Part shown: positions 62,925-64,000 of the stretch, one piece after another
Layout of the letters: every line of letters begins with the position of its first letter
Position numbering within the stretch: the first letter of the stretch is position 1
Source of the DNA: Ketobacter sp.
GTDB taxonomy: Bacteria; Pseudomonadota; Gammaproteobacteria; Pseudomonadales; Ketobacteraceae
Reading direction: 5' to 3'
Assembly: GCF_003671495.1 (NCBI RefSeq)
Contig: NZ_RCHN01000020.1
Coordinates: 124,001-188,000, forward strand
DNA length: 64,000 bases
The notes under the pieces: model-generated
Seen by the model: the letters and a program-made list of their open reading frames with translations, nothing else
What the model was told of the DNA's origin: nothing
Database searches by the model: none
Made by a program: the position numbers and the translations under genes

Positions 62925-64000
62925 ATGAAAAGCCGGCCGGTACTCACGTTTCTCAGTTACGTTGAAACCCTGGGTAACCGGCTGCCCCACCCCACCACCC
63001 TGTTTATCTGGTTCTGCCTGCTGGTGCTGGTGTTGTCCTGGCTGTTATCGCTCCTGGGCAGCAGCGCGGTGCATCCGGTCAATGGCAGCACCGTCACTGT
63101 GACCAATCTGCTGAGCCAGGAAGGCCTGCATCGGATACTCACCCACACAGTAACCAATTTCACCCAGTTTGCGCCGGTGGGCACGGTACTGATTGCCATG
63201 CTCGGCCTGGGCATCGCCGAAAAATCCGGTTTGCTGGGGGCCCTGTTGAACCGCATGGTGGCCAAAGCCGGTGGGCGGGCGCTGTCTGCCATCGTGGTGT
63301 TCGCCGGGGTCATGAGCAGCCTGGCGGCCGATGCCGGCTATGTGGTACTGATCCCGCTGGCCGGTATCGTCTTTGCCAGCGCAGGCAAGCACCCCCTGGC
63401 CGGAATGGCCGCCGCCTTTGCCGGGGTTTCCGGCGGCTACAGTGCCAACCTGCTGATCGGCCCCATCGACGCCGTGCTGGCCGGTATTTCCACCGAAGCC
63501 GCCCAGCTCATCGAGCCCGAGCGGCAGGTGAGCATGCTGGGCAACTACTACTTCATCGTCGCCTCCACGTTCTTGATTACGGCCCTGGGCACCCTGATTA
63601 CCGAGAAAGTCACCCTGCCGGCACTGCCGGCCTGGCAGGCAGCGCCAGCCGCCCCCCCTACAACGGAAGCCAGCAGCGCCCAGGCGCAGGGTTTGCGTAA
63701 CGCGGGCCTGGTGTTGTTGGCCTGCCTGGTGTTGATTGCTTTGGGTCTGGCCCCGGAGCAAGGTCTGTTGCGCAGTGCAGAGGGTTCCATCAGTCAATCG
63801 CCGCTGATGAAAGGCATTGTCACGGTGATCTCGCTGGTGGCTGCGCTCTGCGGAGTGGTCTATGGACGCTCAGTGCGGCGCTACCGCAACAAAGGCAGCG
63901 TCATTCAGGATATGGAGGATACGCTGGCCACCATGGCCAGTTACCTGGTGTTGATGTTTTTTGCCGCCCAGTTTGTGAATTACTTCGGGTGGTCCAATAT
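62925..64000 (+). CDS. AbgT family transporter (partial; 3' end outside window)
   Basis: The frame opens at ATG 62925 (MKSRPVLTFLSYVETLGNRL) and runs to the window edge without a stop, 358 complete codons. It has many hydrophobic helices and the AbgT family pattern: GNRLPHPTTLFIWFCLLVLV, ADAGYVVLIPLAGIVFASAGKHPLAGMAAAFAGVSGGYSANLLIGPIDAVLAGIS and NYYFIVASTFLIT. AbgT proteins take up p-aminobenzoyl-glutamate or export antimetabolites such as sulfonamides, using a proton or sodium gradient. It begins one base after the cyclase stop. Confidence 0.85.
   Translation, partial: MKSRPVLTFLSYVETLGNRLPHPTTLFIWFCLLVLVLSWLLSLLGSSAVHPVNGSTVTVTNLLSQEGLHRILTHTVTNFTQFAPVGTVLIAMLGLGIAEKSGLLGALLNRMVAKAGGRALSAIVVFAGVMSSLAADAGYVVLIPLAGIVFASAGKHPLAGMAAAFAGVSGGYSANLLIGPIDAVLAGISTEAAQLIEPERQVSMLGNYYFIVASTFLITALGTLITEKVTLPALPAWQAAPAAPPTTEASSAQAQGLRNAGLVLLACLVLIALGLAPEQGLLRSAEGSISQSPLMKGIVTVISLVAALCGVVYGRSVRRYRNKGSVIQDMEDTLATMASYLVLMFFAAQFVNYFGWSN

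Noticed and set aside
61580-62947. 455-codon minus-strand open frame
   Set aside because: Covers the cyclase gene in antisense; the plus-strand frame has all cyclase motifs.

Overview
ORGANISM. The window is densely coded and moderately GC-rich, with small intergenic gaps and many translationally overlapping genes. The gene families (MksFEB condensin, RdgC, TmcA, a PatZ-type acetyltransferase, a PA0069-type radical SAM protein, the imelysin/DUF1111/imelysin/DUF1513 iron cluster, an LbtU-type siderophore porin, a 7TMR-DISM GGDEF protein) point to a marine-type gammaproteobacterium near Pseudomonas, Marinobacter or Alcanivorax. This placement is inferred from gene content only. No insertion sequence, prophage, integrase or CRISPR array was seen, so most of the window looks like ordinary chromosome.  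LAYOUT. 1-3230: a glycerol-3-phosphate cluster (3' end of an FAD-linked oxidase, glpD, FGGY kinase), tightly overlapped. 3221-6434: a GAF/HD-GYP protein and a Cache/HAMP/PAS sensor without an output domain. 6439-7900: DoxX and glutathionyl-hydroquinone reductase as an operon behind a palindromic control region. 8088-9497: DUF2788 membrane protein and a PA0069-type radical SAM enzyme, the latter with a near-perfect LexA box. 9671-12135: an AMP-phosphorylase-like enzyme overlapping a PRPP-synthetase homologue. 12143-15263: lipoprotein, alpha/beta hydrolase, RdgC and a two-FHA membrane protein. 15362-18797: thiolase, Lys/Ala-rich histone-like protein, and a di-iron protein behind a GntR-like operator. 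19000-26428: a multicopper oxidase facing an iron operon (LbtU porin, imelysin, di-haem DUF1111 protein, second imelysin, DUF1513) with a Fur box. 26523-34622: esterase, then a FAD oxidoreductase/TmcA/PatZ/zinc-deacetylase gene series that combines acetylation and deacetylation. 34696-38735: a Cys-rich unknown protein with a diguanylate cyclase, and a FapA-type protein. 38882-47845: acyltransferase 3 and a giant 2532-residue lipoprotein adhesin. 48389-50577: epimerase, MscS channel, cold-shock protein. 50771-58333: RluA-type pseudouridine synthase, the mksFEB condensin (no JetD/MksG nuclease), and a tandem glutaredoxin-like protein. 58568-64000: two unknown small proteins, tRNA-Ser(GGA), nitroreductase, a degenerate endonuclease V homologue, a class III nucleotidyl cyclase and the start of an AbgT-type transporter.  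HOW IT WORKS TOGETHER. Four themes stand out: iron acquisition under likely Fur control; second-messenger signalling (HD-GYP, GGDEF, class III cyclase, FHA); acetyl transfer and removal (PatZ, TmcA, HDAC-like protein); and DNA maintenance (RdgC, MksFEB, LexA-controlled radical SAM protein, EndoV-like protein). The observations most worth a second look are the AMP-phosphorylase/PRPP-synthetase pair, the EndoV homologue that has lost catalytic residues, the MksFEB cluster without its nuclease, the acetylation writer/eraser series, the giant adhesin, and a small protein built of P-x-I repeats.
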